Shown in pieces: positions 35,197 through 44,448 of a stretch of DNA of 64,000 nucleotides. A program made the translations under genes and the position numbers. The stretch comes from Deltaproteobacteria bacterium (lineage in GTDB: Bacteria; Desulfobacterota; BSN033; WVXP01), in NCBI GenBank assembly GCA_019308905.1, contig JAFDHF010000010.1, positions 1 to 64,000 of the forward strand, read 5' to 3'. The stretch's first letter is position 1; each line of letters starts with the position of its first letter. The notes under the pieces are model-generated. The model saw only the letters and a program-made list of their open reading frames with translations, did no database searches and was not told the DNA's origin.

Positions 35197-36879
35197 TTAC
35201 GGTTGGAGGCGCAGATTGATGCCTGCCCCTTTCTCCACGGGATTCGCAAGTCGCGCGTAGACCGTCAGGAAACCATCGACTACACGAGGAGCAGGAGGCT
35301 GCCACCGATCGATCCGGCGCCGGAGCTCCTCGGGTTCTATATCGATATTGAGTCTCCGCTCAGGGATATCGATCTCTATGGTGTCGCCCTCCCGGACCAC
35401 AGCCAAGGGGCCCCCTTCGGCCGCCTCGGGGGAGACCTGACAGATGAAGGGACCTTTTGCAAAACCGGATATCTTACCGTCCGTTACCAGGGCGCATTGC
35501 TTCTCCAGGCCCAATGCTCTCATGTAGCCGATGACCTTGAAGACCTCTGTAAGACCCGGGCCGCCTCTCGGTCCTTCATAGCGGACAATCACCACATCAC
35601 CGGGCCTGACGTTCTTGAGCCTCAGGGCCTCCAGCGCCTCCTCCTGGCTGTCAAAAACCCTGGCCGGCCCCCTGTGTCGCATCATGTCTTCAGGAATGAC
35701 GGTGGGTCTCACCACGGCGGAATTGGCCAGATTCCCCCGCAAGACTGCAAGTCCTTCTCTGGCCACCGGGTCGTCTATCTCCCTTATGACAGGAGAGTCC
35801 GGCACGACAAGGCCCTTCAGATTGGCGGCCAGAGTCTTCCCGGTGACCGTCATAACTCCCGTGTCGAGCAGGGGCTCGATCCTCTTCATCACAGCCTGGA
35901 CACCCCCGGCCTCGTCGAAATCAGTCACCGTATAGGGCCCGCTCGGCCGTACGGCCGCAATACAGGGGGTCTCCCGGCCGCATTGCTCAAAAAGTGCCAG
36001 ATCGACCTCCTCATCCAGTCCCATCTCATAAGCCAGAGCCAGAAGATGGACGATGGCATTGGTCGAACCCCCGATCGCATGGAGAAGGCGCACCGCGTTG
36101 ACAAGACTCTCTCTGGTAATGATCTCCGAAGAGGTGGTGCCCCTTTCCACAAGTCGAACGATCTGCCGCCCTGACTCCTTGGCAAGCCACAGCCGTTTTG
36201 CCGAAACCGCGGGAGCGGTCCCGGCTCCTGGCAGAGCCATACCGAGCCCCTCCGCCAGGCACTGCATCGTATTGGCTGTTCCCAGAAGCGCACACGCACC
36301 GGCCCCCGGGCACACCGCATCTTCCAGCAGATCGATCTCCTGCCTGGAAACCCGGGGCTCTTCCACACCGTAAGCCCAGCATTCGGCATCCAGGGTGGTA
36401 GTATCGACATCCTGCCCTCTGAACCTTCCCGCGTTCATCGGGCCTCCGGGAACCATGATGGCCGGCATGCCGAGCCTTGCCGCAGCCAGCAGGTGGCCCG
36501 GAACGTTCTTGTCGCACCCGGATATCAACACCAGGCCGTCAAACATGTGGAGCCAGGTCGAAGCCTCCACCTCGGCGGCGATGATGTCCCTGGTGGGCGT
36601 GTCGTACCTGATCCCGTGTCTGCCCACCGACATGACACACATGGCAAAGCTGTTGAACTCGAAAGGGGCCCCTCCAGCCTGCCATATGCCGGCTTTGACG
36701 GATTCGGCAACTGACCTCAGATGTATGTGGCCCGGGCTGGTCTCACCCCACGAATTGGCCACGCCGATTCGCGGCCTCCTGAGATCTTCCGTTGTGTAGC
36801 CCATGGCCTTGATCAAGGCCCTCGCCCGCGCATTCTCAACGGACTGCAAGAACTCGTGCTTCCCATTTTGATCTCTCAT
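35197..36879 (-). CDS. IlvD/Edd family dehydratase (divergent)
   Basis: 560 residues, normal length for dihydroxy-acid dehydratase. Fe-S and metal residues are partly kept: SPGHIHL at 48-54, SGCDKNVPG (C122, D123, K124) and CPGAGAC (C190, C196). Where E. coli IlvD has the Asp-Asp-Gly metal-ligand motif, this protein has C81-V82-M83, so it is probably not a standard IlvD. Sugar-acid dehydratases belong to the same family, and its divergence from a sugar ABC operon favours that role. The promoter is at 36944-36973 on the minus strand. Confidence 0.8.
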   Translation of the reverse strand: MRDQNGKHEFLQSVENARARALIKAMGYTTEDLRRPRIGVANSWGETSPGHIHLRSVAESVKAGIWQAGGAPFEFNSFAMCVMSVGRHGIRYDTPTRDIIAAEVEASTWLHMFDGLVLISGCDKNVPGHLLAAARLGMPAIMVPGGPMNAGRFRGQDVDTTTLDAECWAYGVEEPRVSRQEIDLLEDAVCPGAGACALLGTANTMQCLAEGLGMALPGAGTAPAVSAKRLWLAKESGRQIVRLVERGTTSSEIITRESLVNAVRLLHAIGGSTNAIVHLLALAYEMGLDEEVDLALFEQCGRETPCIAAVRPSGPYTVTDFDEAGGVQAVMKRIEPLLDTGVMTVTGKTLAANLKGLVVPDSPVIREIDDPVAREGLAVLRGNLANSAVVRPTVIPEDMMRHRGPARVFDSQEEALEALRLKNVRPGDVVIVRYEGPRGGPGLTEVFKVIGYMRALGLEKQCALVTDGKISGFAKGPFICQVSPEAAEGGPLAVVREGDTIEIDIPERRLNIDIEPEELRRRIDRWQPPAPRVVDGFLTVYARLANPVEKGAGINLRLQP

Positions 36880-36943
36880 GACGTCCTCGGCTCCCTCTCG
36901 ATTCCATCTGGACTGCCGCCGATCCTACATCCACCGGCGATTC

Positions 36944-36973
36944 AATTTATGAAACCGGACTACCGCATGTCAA
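36944..36973 (-). promoter_or_regulatory. Promoter of the IlvD-like gene
   Basis: Minus strand: TTGACA (36973-36968), 18-nt spacer, TAAATT (36949-36944), about 65 nt before the start at 36879. Back-to-back with the plus-strand promoter at 37055. Confidence 0.55.
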
Positions 36974-37054
36974 GCCATGCCGGCTCGGGGAAGACCGGGG
37001 CTTGCCTGCATCCTTGCATGGAGGGCCCTTCGCGGCGTGTCGTGGATTTTTCGC

Positions 37055-37084
37055 TTGACACCCTGACTAAACTCGTGCTAGAAA
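37055..37084 (+). promoter_or_regulatory. Promoter of the second sugar ABC/catabolic operon, with a possible operator
   Basis: TTGACA (37055-37060), 18-nt spacer, TAGAAA (37079-37084). An AT-rich inverted repeat, ATTTT (37084-37088) and AAAAT (37097-37101), overlaps the start region and could be an operator for the IclR protein at 41395. The operator is speculative. The leader to 37297 holds two AAAGGAGGT-like sites, only the second of which precedes the gene. Confidence 0.5.
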
Positions 37085-37296
37085 TTTTACCACTCGAAAA
37101 TGACAGTTTCCATTGTGAAAACAAATCGGAGAACCGATGAGGGTACTCCAACGGGCGGGTGGGCAGAGAGAGGCCACGGACACTACTCTACTGGGTAACA
37201 AAAGGAGCAAAACGGAAAGGAGGTGAGAAGGATCCGAGCGTATCGGACGAGGAGGTACGCTCCTCCCAACAGCAAACCTACAAAGGAGGTGTAACC

Positions 37297-38712
37297 ATGG
37301 CTCGTAGAAGGGGAATCAACAGGAGAGACTTTCTGAAGGGTGCCGCCGGTGCGGCGGTCGTTGGGATGGGTTCTACCCTGTTGCCGAAGCGTACGCAGGC
37401 CGCGACTCGTACACTCAACATATGGCATACCGAGGCTTCCGACATTTCGGTCAAGGCGGTCCAGAAGGTCTGTGACCGTTTTGAGCAATTGCATCCCGGG
37501 GTCAAGGCCGTCCAGCAGGGAATCGGATGGAGCAGCCTGGGACCCAAGCTCTACACCAGCATTGCGGCCGGCAACCCTCCTGATATCTGCCAAATCCAGC
37601 CGTATCACTACAGGTCCTTGCAGAAGAAGGGTGAATTGGTGCCAGTGGATGACGTCTACCGCCATCTGGGGGTCGATAACATCTTCGAAGCCGTAAGGAA
37701 TATCCCGTACTTTGACGGCCACTGGTGGGGCATTTCGCACGAGGTGGGCTGTCCCGTGCTGCTTATTAGGAAGGACATCGCCACCGAAGCGGGATTCAAG
37801 GTACCCGAGGACGTCACTCAGCCGATGTTCAAGACATGGGACGAGGAGATAGAGTACCTGGAAGCCGTTACTAAACCCAAGAAGCGGCAGTGGGGGATGA
37901 GTCTCCCCGGGACCGGGTATTTCCTCCAGGAGCACTGCGGAAGGTGGGTCGGCTCGAACGGCGGGAGTTTCTACGACGAGAAGTGGAACCCCGTTTTCCA
38001 CAAAGAGCCTTTTATCGAAGTGCTTGAATTCATAAGGACCCTTTCCGACAAGAAAGTCGTACCCCCTGACTGGCTGAGTCAATCCTGGCTGGGCATGATC
38101 GTCGAGATCTGCACAGGAAAGACCACCCTGATCGATCACGGCTATGGGAGAATTGCCGGTTCCATCAACAAGTACGCTCCCGGCAAGGCATCGGAAGAGT
38201 ATTTCTACCCCATCTGGCGCCCTGTCGGCCCCATGGGCACAAAGCCCTATACAGATCTCGATGCTGAACTCTGGGTGATCTTCTCCAAGTCCAAGGTTCA
38301 AGATCTGGCCATGGAGTGGCTCAAGCTGTTCTACAGCCGAGATCTCTACCTTAACTATATCGCGGCATACCCGGTACACATGTATCCCATTACCAAATCT
38401 CTTGCAAGCGACCCGGGATACAAGTCTCTCCCTGAACTGAAGATATGGCCCCACTGGGTAAGCCAGCAAGCCGCGTACATAAAAAGAGGAGAGGCCCTGC
38501 CCGTGGGGGTGTATGCTCCTCATGAGTTGCAGATCCCCTTCCTCGCCGAGGTCTTCGATTCGGGGATCATCGTCGACGAGATCATGTCCGTCGTCCAGGG
38601 CAGGCGAAAAGCCAAGGAGGCAGGACGGAGGATCTCTGACCGAGTGAACACCCTCCTAACGGATCTCGGCTATCCTGTTCCTGATCCCATTAGAGCCGAG
38701 AAGAAGGCTTAG
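37297..38712 (+). CDS. ABC transporter sugar-binding protein, Tat-exported
   Basis: 471 residues; ATG behind AAAGGAGGT. The N-terminus carries a twin-arginine signal, NRRDFLK at 8-14, followed by an Ala/Gly-rich core and a TQA cleavage site, so it is exported folded. The mature part is a family 1 solute-binding protein: LNIWHTEASDISVKAVQKV, FEQLHPGVKAVQ, PPDICQIQPYHY. It captures an unidentified carbohydrate-like solute. It heads the operon, with a strong stem-loop after it (38728-38770). TatA is encoded at 59263. Confidence 0.9.
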   Translation: MARRRGINRRDFLKGAAGAAVVGMGSTLLPKRTQAATRTLNIWHTEASDISVKAVQKVCDRFEQLHPGVKAVQQGIGWSSLGPKLYTSIAAGNPPDICQIQPYHYRSLQKKGELVPVDDVYRHLGVDNIFEAVRNIPYFDGHWWGISHEVGCPVLLIRKDIATEAGFKVPEDVTQPMFKTWDEEIEYLEAVTKPKKRQWGMSLPGTGYFLQEHCGRWVGSNGGSFYDEKWNPVFHKEPFIEVLEFIRTLSDKKVVPPDWLSQSWLGMIVEICTGKTTLIDHGYGRIAGSINKYAPGKASEEYFYPIWRPVGPMGTKPYTDLDAELWVIFSKSKVQDLAMEWLKLFYSRDLYLNYIAAYPVHMYPITKSLASDPGYKSLPELKIWPHWVSQQAAYIKRGEALPVGVYAPHELQIPFLAEVFDSGIIVDEIMSVVQGRRKAKEAGRRISDRVNTLLTDLGYPVPDPIRAEKKA

Positions 38713-38727
38713 GAGTTCGGGATCGAA

Positions 38728-38770
38728 AGAGACATCCTCTCTCCGCATTCCGCGGGGAGAGGATGTCTCT
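38728..38770 (+). other. Intercistronic stem-loop after the Tat-exported binding protein
   Basis: 19-bp stem (AGAGACATCCTCTCTCCGC against GCGGGGAGAGGATGTCTCT) with one G-U pair and a 5-nt loop, 16 bp after the binding-protein stop. No T-run. Same position as the stem-loops in the other two uptake operons. Confidence 0.7.
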
Positions 38771-38859
38771 GCATGTGTCTCTGCCACCGGCAGGTACATC
38801 CGCAGACTGGCCCGCCCTCCCCTCTTCGGGGCTTTGAGGGGGTGGGCCGGAGGAGCCAG

Positions 38860-39735
38860 ATGCAGTCCAAGAAAGCATTGCAGGGATTTCTCCTGATTCT
38901 TCCGACCATTGTGATCATCTTCGGGTTCATATTCTTCCCGGTGGGATACTCGGTCTGGTTGAGCTTCACGAACAAACACCTGATCCACGAGGCATACAGC
39001 TACGTGGGTCTCAGCAACTACACTCGGCTCCTTAGCGAGCAGGGGTTCTGGTCGAGTTTCTGGACGGGCACCTTTTGGGCGGTCAGTACCGTCGCTCTCC
39101 AAGTCATTCTAGGCCTTGGAGCTGCCCTCTTGCTCAACCAGTCCTTCCCGGGAAGAGGTATCATCCGGGGTTTCACACTCTTTCCCTACATGCTGCCCAC
39201 AATCGTCACGATTCTTCTCTGGAAATGGATGCTGAGCGCCACGTATGGACCCGTAAATTACGTGCTGGAGACTCTTGGGGTTGCAGAGGTCCCTATCGTG
39301 TGGCTTGGCCCGAAGTGGCTCATGGCCTCTACCATACTGGTCGGGGTCTGGCAATTCTTTCCCTTCGTCGTGATCAGCCTGCTGGCACGGCTGCAGACAA
39401 TCAATCTCACCCTGTACGAGGCGGCGGAGATAGACGGTGCGAACGTATGGCAGCGTTTCATCCACATCACCCTGCCGCAACTGCGAAATGTCCTCTTTGT
39501 CGTAGTTCTGTTGCGCACCTTCTTCATGTTTACGAAGTTCGACGTGCCCTGGCTGATGGCTACGGGAGGCGGGCTGCAGGAGCTCATTCAGAATCTCCCT
39601 GTCTACGCCTTCAGAAAGACCTTCGGGTTTTTCCAGGCCGGGCAGGGGGCCGCAATATCGGTAGTTCTGTTCGGAATGCTGGTCATCCTTACGGTTATAT
39701 TCTTCGGGGTTTACCGGAGAGGTGAGGAGGAATAG
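38860..39735 (+). CDS. ABC sugar transporter permease, MalF/UgpA type
   Basis: 291 residues from the ATG at 38860, which has GGAGGAGCC before it; the longer frame from 38773 would run through the stem-loop leader. Six membrane segments and the EAA loop (YEAAEIDGANVWQRFIHITL) identify an importer permease that docks an ATPase. Followed 12 bp later by its partner permease. Confidence 0.9.
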   Translation: MQSKKALQGFLLILPTIVIIFGFIFFPVGYSVWLSFTNKHLIHEAYSYVGLSNYTRLLSEQGFWSSFWTGTFWAVSTVALQVILGLGAALLLNQSFPGRGIIRGFTLFPYMLPTIVTILLWKWMLSATYGPVNYVLETLGVAEVPIVWLGPKWLMASTILVGVWQFFPFVVISLLARLQTINLTLYEAAEIDGANVWQRFIHITLPQLRNVLFVVVLLRTFFMFTKFDVPWLMATGGGLQELIQNLPVYAFRKTFGFFQAGQGAAISVVLFGMLVILTVIFFGVYRRGEEE

Positions 39736-39747
39736 AAGGGGAAGAAC

Positions 39748-40578
39748 ATGGTCCGGAGAAAGGTATCCTACAATTTGGTCATTTTCGCCTCAGGCGCCCT
39801 GTTGCTTCTGTTCTGCGGGCTTCCTCTGTTCTGGATGGTCCTGACATCCATCAAAGGCCCGGGAGACATTCTCGCGTATCCACCCAGGATCATCACTCAC
39901 TATACCCTTTCCAACTTCCATCGGCTTTTCAGAGATACGGACTTCCTGATCTATCTCAGAAACAGCGTCTTTGTGGCCGGAATGACGGTTCTCCTGGATA
40001 TCGTCGTGGCAACAATCGGTGCTTACGGCCTCACCCGTTATCGCTTCAAGGGGAAGGAGCTTCTTGCCAACCTCACTCTTTTCACTTACATGTTCGCCCC
40101 GATAATGATCATCATCCCTGTCTACATGTTGCTGAAACAGTTCAATCTGACCGACTCCCATCTCGGGATCATACTGGCCTATACGTCGATATCTCTCCCT
40201 TTTACTCTCTGGCTGCTGAGAGCCTTTTTCCAATCCTTTCCCATGGAGTTGGAAGAATCGGCTTACATCGATGGGGCCAACCGCTTCCAGTCATTGATTT
40301 ACGTCGTCCTCCCACAGGCTCTGCCGGGGATCATCGCCACGTCGGTCTTTGCCTTTGTGGTCGTCTGGAACGACTACCTCTTCGCCCGTGTTCTGCTCAA
40401 CGCTCCCAAATTGAAGACCATGCCCATCGGGCTCCAGGATATCTACGAGTCGACAATAGTCGATTGGGGGCTGCTCATGTCAGGGGCCGTGGTGGTCACG
40501 ATTCCCGCTCTCATCTTCTTCCTGATAGTCCAGAAATTCCTGATCCAGGGCTGGGGCATGGGAGCGGTCAAGGGGTAG
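39748..40578 (+). CDS. ABC sugar transporter permease, MalG/UgpE type
   Basis: 276 residues. The N-terminal PLFWMVLTSIKGPGDIL is typical of MalG-type proteins. Six membrane segments and the docking loop ELEESAYIDGANRFQSLIYV follow. No ATPase gene follows; instead an enoyl-CoA hydratase gene starts 43 bp downstream, so transport and catabolism genes share one transcription unit. Confidence 0.9.
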   Translation: MVRRKVSYNLVIFASGALLLLFCGLPLFWMVLTSIKGPGDILAYPPRIITHYTLSNFHRLFRDTDFLIYLRNSVFVAGMTVLLDIVVATIGAYGLTRYRFKGKELLANLTLFTYMFAPIMIIIPVYMLLKQFNLTDSHLGIILAYTSISLPFTLWLLRAFFQSFPMELEESAYIDGANRFQSLIYVVLPQALPGIIATSVFAFVVVWNDYLFARVLLNAPKLKTMPIGLQDIYESTIVDWGLLMSGAVVVTIPALIFFLIVQKFLIQGWGMGAVKG

Positions 40579-40621
40579 GCGTTGCAACTCTCTGCAGAGC
40601 GGTCCGGTAAGGTTCGGAGGC

Positions 40622-41398
40622 ATGGATGAGAGGGGGATGGTCCAGATGAAGGGTGTATTGCTCGCCTCAAGAGACAGGGTGGCCAAAATCACCCTGAACC
40701 GCCCGGAAAAACTGAATGCCTTGAATAGTCGGATGAACTCGGAACTGATCGAGGCGGTTGACCAGGTGGAGAGGGATGACACCCTTCGGGTCGTCATCCT
40801 TACAGGAGCAGGAGACCGGGCCTTTTGCTCGGGCTCGGACCTCACCGAACTCAGGGAGACGGCGCCCCTGGAGCTTCGACGGAGGATCGAAGCTGCAAAT
40901 ACGATCAGGAAGATCACAAAGCCTGTTATAGCCATGATCAGGGGCTACGCCCTCGGAGGTGGCCTGGAACTCGCCCTGGCCTGTGACATCAGGATCGCCT
41001 CTGAGGATGCCCAACTGGGCTTTCCGGAGGTGCGCTTGGGCTGGCTCCCCGGAGGCGGAGGGGGTACGCAGGTTCTCGGTCGGCTGGTGGGGGAAGGGAT
41101 GGCGATGAAGTTGATCCTTTCGGGAAGACCCATACCGGCCGTGGAAGCCAAACGGATCGGCTTGGTCGAAGAGGTGGTTACCCCTGACCTCTTGGAATCG
41201 GAAACGGAAAAGCTCGCCCGGCAGATCGCGGAGAACCCTTTGGAAGTCTTAAGGCTGGCAAAGGAGGCTGTAAGGGCTTCGATCCATACCAACCTTCATG
41301 CCCGGCTCGACTATGAGAGGGCACTCAATGCCCTCTGTTTCCATTTGAGGGGACAAGAAGAAAGGAGAGCCCCCGGGGGATCTGCCGAAGGCGGATGA
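40622..41398 (+). CDS. Enoyl-CoA hydratase/isomerase family protein
   Basis: 258 residues, crotonase fold. The CoA/oxyanion region AFCSGSDLTEL and GYALGGGLELALACDIRIAS are present. The second catalytic Glu position is kept in LGFPEVRLGWLPGGGGTQ-like sequence; the first expected Glu is in GGGLELALA. It should hydrate or isomerise a 2-enoyl-CoA. The stop overlaps the IclR start (ATGA), so the regulator is translated with it. The exact substrate is unknown. Confidence 0.85.
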   Translation: MDERGMVQMKGVLLASRDRVAKITLNRPEKLNALNSRMNSELIEAVDQVERDDTLRVVILTGAGDRAFCSGSDLTELRETAPLELRRRIEAANTIRKITKPVIAMIRGYALGGGLELALACDIRIASEDAQLGFPEVRLGWLPGGGGGTQVLGRLVGEGMAMKLILSGRPIPAVEAKRIGLVEEVVTPDLLESETEKLARQIAENPLEVLRLAKEAVRASIHTNLHARLDYERALNALCFHLRGQEERRAPGGSAEGG

Positions 41399-42252
41399 AT
41401 CCCAACCTCCGGCGATCGATCTTCGAGGACCCTGTGATGAGAAAACCCGCTCCATTCGATGCTCCGGCATACCACATAAGGTCTCTCGCCAAGGCCCTTC
41501 GGATCCTCGAGAGGCTGGGCGACGGACCGGCTAAGCCACAGGTCCTGGCCCGGGAACTCTCCCTCGGGATAACTACGACATACCGGATCCTGTCCACCCT
41601 GAAGTCCTCTGGATTTGTCCGGCAGGAGTCCTCTGACGGCCGGTTCGGCTTGGGCTTCAAGTTCCTGGAGCTATCCAACAGGCTCCGGGCACAGCTCCCT
41701 CTGATTACCATCGGAAGCCGTTACATGGCTGAGCTTCATTCCCTCTACGATGAGACGGTCAATCTCGCCATCCTGGAGAAGACCGAGGTCTTCTACGTCA
41801 ATGTCAGGGAGTCATCAAAACCGCTCCGGATCGGTGCACGACTCGGAGATCGTCGCCCCGCTAACTGCACGGCTCTGGGCAAGGTATTGCTCTCCGACCT
41901 AAGCAGAAGGGATCTGCTCCAGCTTTACGAGCAGGGCCGGGGACTGGTCAGATCGACGCCCAGGAGCATCGCAGATCTGGGGGCCCTGGAGAGGGAGCTG
42001 GAGGCAGTCCGAGCCTCCGGCGTGGCTACAGACCAAGAGGAGGCCACCCCCGGAATATGCTGTGTGGCATGTCCGGTGAGGGATCTGACGGGCAGGACCG
42101 TAGCGGCCATGAGCATAGCCGTACCCACTAACAGATCCGAACCGGAGAGGCTTGTCAAGTTTGCAGGGTCTCTCAAGGAGGCAGCGGAAAGGTTTTCTCA
42201 GGATCTCGGCTTCTACGGGAAAGAGGTGAAGGAGAGGAAGCTATCCGGCTAG
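41395..42252 (+). CDS. IclR family transcriptional regulator
   Basis: 285 residues from the ATG overlapping the previous stop; an in-frame ATG at 41437 with GAGGA before it is an alternative. The N-terminal winged HTH runs about 28-85 (LAKALRILERLGDGPAK, TTTYRILSTLKSSGFV). The C-terminal effector domain has CTALGKVLLSDL and GICCVACPVRDLTG. IclR proteins usually respond to a small carboxylate or aromatic compound and often regulate their own cluster; the promoter at 37055 is the likely target. Confidence 0.9.
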   Translation: MNPNLRRSIFEDPVMRKPAPFDAPAYHIRSLAKALRILERLGDGPAKPQVLARELSLGITTTYRILSTLKSSGFVRQESSDGRFGLGFKFLELSNRLRAQLPLITIGSRYMAELHSLYDETVNLAILEKTEVFYVNVRESSKPLRIGARLGDRRPANCTALGKVLLSDLSRRDLLQLYEQGRGLVRSTPRSIADLGALERELEAVRASGVATDQEEATPGICCVACPVRDLTGRTVAAMSIAVPTNRSEPERLVKFAGSLKEAAERFSQDLGFYGKEVKERKLSG

Positions 42253-42362
42253 GAAGACCTCTCCCGGGCGCAACGGGATCCCAGGGCTATTCGCCCTTTG
42301 CCGCGGCGGGGTTGGACCTACGGTCCTGCGGCCAAGAAAGCAAGAAAAGGGAGGATGGGGTG

Positions 42363-43958
42363 ATGGAAAAGAAGGTCGCGGCAGCCCAAGAGGCTGCCCA
42401 CATGGTCAGAACAGGGGATACGATCACGGTTTGCGGGATATCCGCCGCTCTGACCCCCGACAAGGTGCTGGCAGCCCTCGGCAAGAGGTTCCTCGACGAG
42501 GGTTCGCCGGGAGACCTCACCGTCGTCTTTCCGGTTGCTGTAGGTGACGGCTACGACATCAAGGGTCTGGACCACATAGCCCATCCAGGGATGATCAAGA
42601 GATTGATCGGAGGATCCTACACGGTTGCGAGATCCTCTGAACCACCCCCCAAAATATACGAAATGATCGTCCACAACAGGGTCGAAGCCTACAATTTTCC
42701 TATGGGCGTCCTCATGCACCTCCACCGCGAGATCGCGGCAAAGCGGCCCGGTATCATAACGGAGGTGGGCCTCGGAACCTGTGTGGATCCCCGGCGCGAG
42801 GGGGGGAGGATGAACGATGCAACCCCACCCGCCCTGGTGGAGGTCATCGAACTCCATGGGAAGGAGTATCTCTTCTTCCCTTCCTTCCCGATCGATGTGG
42901 CTCTGATAAGAGGAACAACGGCGGACAAGGAGGGTAATATAACCCTGGAGCATGAATACTCCGCCTCCGATGTCCTGGCTCTCGCCATGGCCGCCCACAA
43001 CAGCGGTGGGAAGGTGATCGCCCAGGTGAAGAGACTGGCCGCTTCGGGGACCCTGAATCCACAACTGGTCCGCGTGCCGGGCATCTTCGTCGACGCCATT
43101 GTCGTGGACGAACAGCAGAAGCTGACAACCGGCGTCGATCACGATCCTGCCGCGTGCGGCGAGCTGAGAATCCCATGGGATGCCTTCAAGCCGGTCCCCA
43201 TCGATACGTTGAAGCGGATCCTTGTCCGGAGGGCCCTGCTTGAGCTGAAAGCCGGTGATGTGGTCAACCTCGGTTTCGGCGTCACGTCCCTGGTCCCGCA
43301 GGTCGCCCTGGAGGAGGAGGTATTCGATAAGCTCACCTTTACCACGGAACACGGCAGCATAGGGGGTATACCGTACAGCGGCATCCAGTTCGGAGGATCG
43401 ATCAACCCGAGGGCTCTCCTGGAATCGCCGAATCAGTTCGATTTCATCGATGGAGGAGGACCCGACTTCGTGTTCCTCTCTTTTGCCGAGGTGGACAGAG
43501 AGGGGAACGTGAACGTCACCAAGCTCCGCGATCTTCCCCATGTGCTCGCCGGTGTAGGAGGGTTCATCGATCTCGTTCAGAATGCCAGAAACATTGTCTT
43601 TTGTGGGACTTTGACCGCCGGGGGATTGAAGGCGCGGATGGATGGAGGACGGCTCACCATCCTCCAGGAGGGCAGGACCAGGAAATTCGTGGACGAGGTT
43701 CAGCAGGTAACTTTCAACGGCCGGCTTGCCAGGAAGAAGGGCCAACGGGTGGTGTACATCACGGAAAGAGCGGTCTTCCGCCTCGAGCCTCAGGGACCCG
43801 TTCTCATAGAGGTTGCTCCTGGGCTGGAGCCGGCAAGGGATATCCTCCCCAACGTCGGTTTTGAACTCCAAACGGCCAGGGAACTGCGGGAAATGGATCC
43901 GGCCATCTTCCGATCCGAGAGGATGGGACTCAAACAACGTGAGCCATGGAGGGAATGA
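42363..43958 (+). CDS. CoA-transferase, class I (YdiF/propionate CoA-transferase type)
   Basis: 531 residues from the ATG at 42363 behind GGGAGGATGG. Both halves of a fused alpha-beta CoA-transferase are present. The catalytic Glu is E329 in TTEHGSIGGIP. It transfers CoA from an acyl-CoA donor to a carboxylate, activating the substrate for the beta-oxidation-like enzymes around it. A short hairpin (GGACC/GGTCC at 42314-42326) precedes the ribosome site. The MaoC gene starts at the base after its stop. Confidence 0.88.
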   Translation: MEKKVAAAQEAAHMVRTGDTITVCGISAALTPDKVLAALGKRFLDEGSPGDLTVVFPVAVGDGYDIKGLDHIAHPGMIKRLIGGSYTVARSSEPPPKIYEMIVHNRVEAYNFPMGVLMHLHREIAAKRPGIITEVGLGTCVDPRREGGRMNDATPPALVEVIELHGKEYLFFPSFPIDVALIRGTTADKEGNITLEHEYSASDVLALAMAAHNSGGKVIAQVKRLAASGTLNPQLVRVPGIFVDAIVVDEQQKLTTGVDHDPAACGELRIPWDAFKPVPIDTLKRILVRRALLELKAGDVVNLGFGVTSLVPQVALEEEVFDKLTFTTEHGSIGGIPYSGIQFGGSINPRALLESPNQFDFIDGGGPDFVFLSFAEVDREGNVNVTKLRDLPHVLAGVGGFIDLVQNARNIVFCGTLTAGGLKARMDGGRLTILQEGRTRKFVDEVQQVTFNGRLARKKGQRVVYITERAVFRLEPQGPVLIEVAPGLEPARDILPNVGFELQTARELREMDPAIFRSERMGLKQREPWRE

Positions 43959-44393
43959 ATGGAGGAGAAGAAGGGTATCGATGCAGTGGAGATCGGCTTG
44001 AAGGAACACTTCACCAAGACGGTTACCGAGACCGACACCTATCTGTTTGCCGGACTTACCGGGGATTTCCACGGGATTCACATGGACGAAGAGTTCGCCA
44101 AGAAAACCAGGTACGGAACCCGGATTGTCCACGGGGCCCTCCTGGTGGGCTTCGTCTCCACGGTCATGGGCAAGATGAACAGCCATATCCCCCCTCCGGG
44201 CGGTGTGTCCTACCGTTATGACGTGAAGTTCGTCGCACCCGTGATGTTTGGCGACACCATCAGGACGGAGTTGACCGTAACCGAGAAGATCCCGGAAAGA
44301 AACGAGATCGTCTTCGAGGCCCTCTCTACAAACCAGGATGGAAAAGCCGTATTGAAGGGAAAGACAGTGATGAAAGTGCTCAGGGAGCCTTGA
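43959..44393 (+). CDS. MaoC-like (R)-enoyl-CoA hydratase
   Basis: 144 residues, hot-dog fold. The hydratase motif is clear: TGDFHGIHMDEEFAKKTRYG then RIVHGALLVGF, with the Asp and His of the R-hydratase catalytic pair. It should hydrate 2-enoyl-CoA to the (R)-3-hydroxyacyl form, the opposite face to the crotonase at 40622. Starts immediately after the CoA-transferase stop. Confidence 0.88.
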   Translation: MEEKKGIDAVEIGLKEHFTKTVTETDTYLFAGLTGDFHGIHMDEEFAKKTRYGTRIVHGALLVGFVSTVMGKMNSHIPPPGGVSYRYDVKFVAPVMFGDTIRTELTVTEKIPERNEIVFEALSTNQDGKAVLKGKTVMKVLREP

Positions 44394-44448
44394 TCCCTAT
44401 GAGCTGTCCCCCGGCCGCCACAAGGCGGGGCGATACAGGAAGCCGCTC

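Noticed and set aside
35197-36879. Loss of the first Fe-S Cys in the IlvD-like protein (SPGHIHL in place of a PCN-type motif)
   Set aside because: E. coli IlvD itself has a PGHVHL sequence there, so this is normal for the E. coli-like branch.
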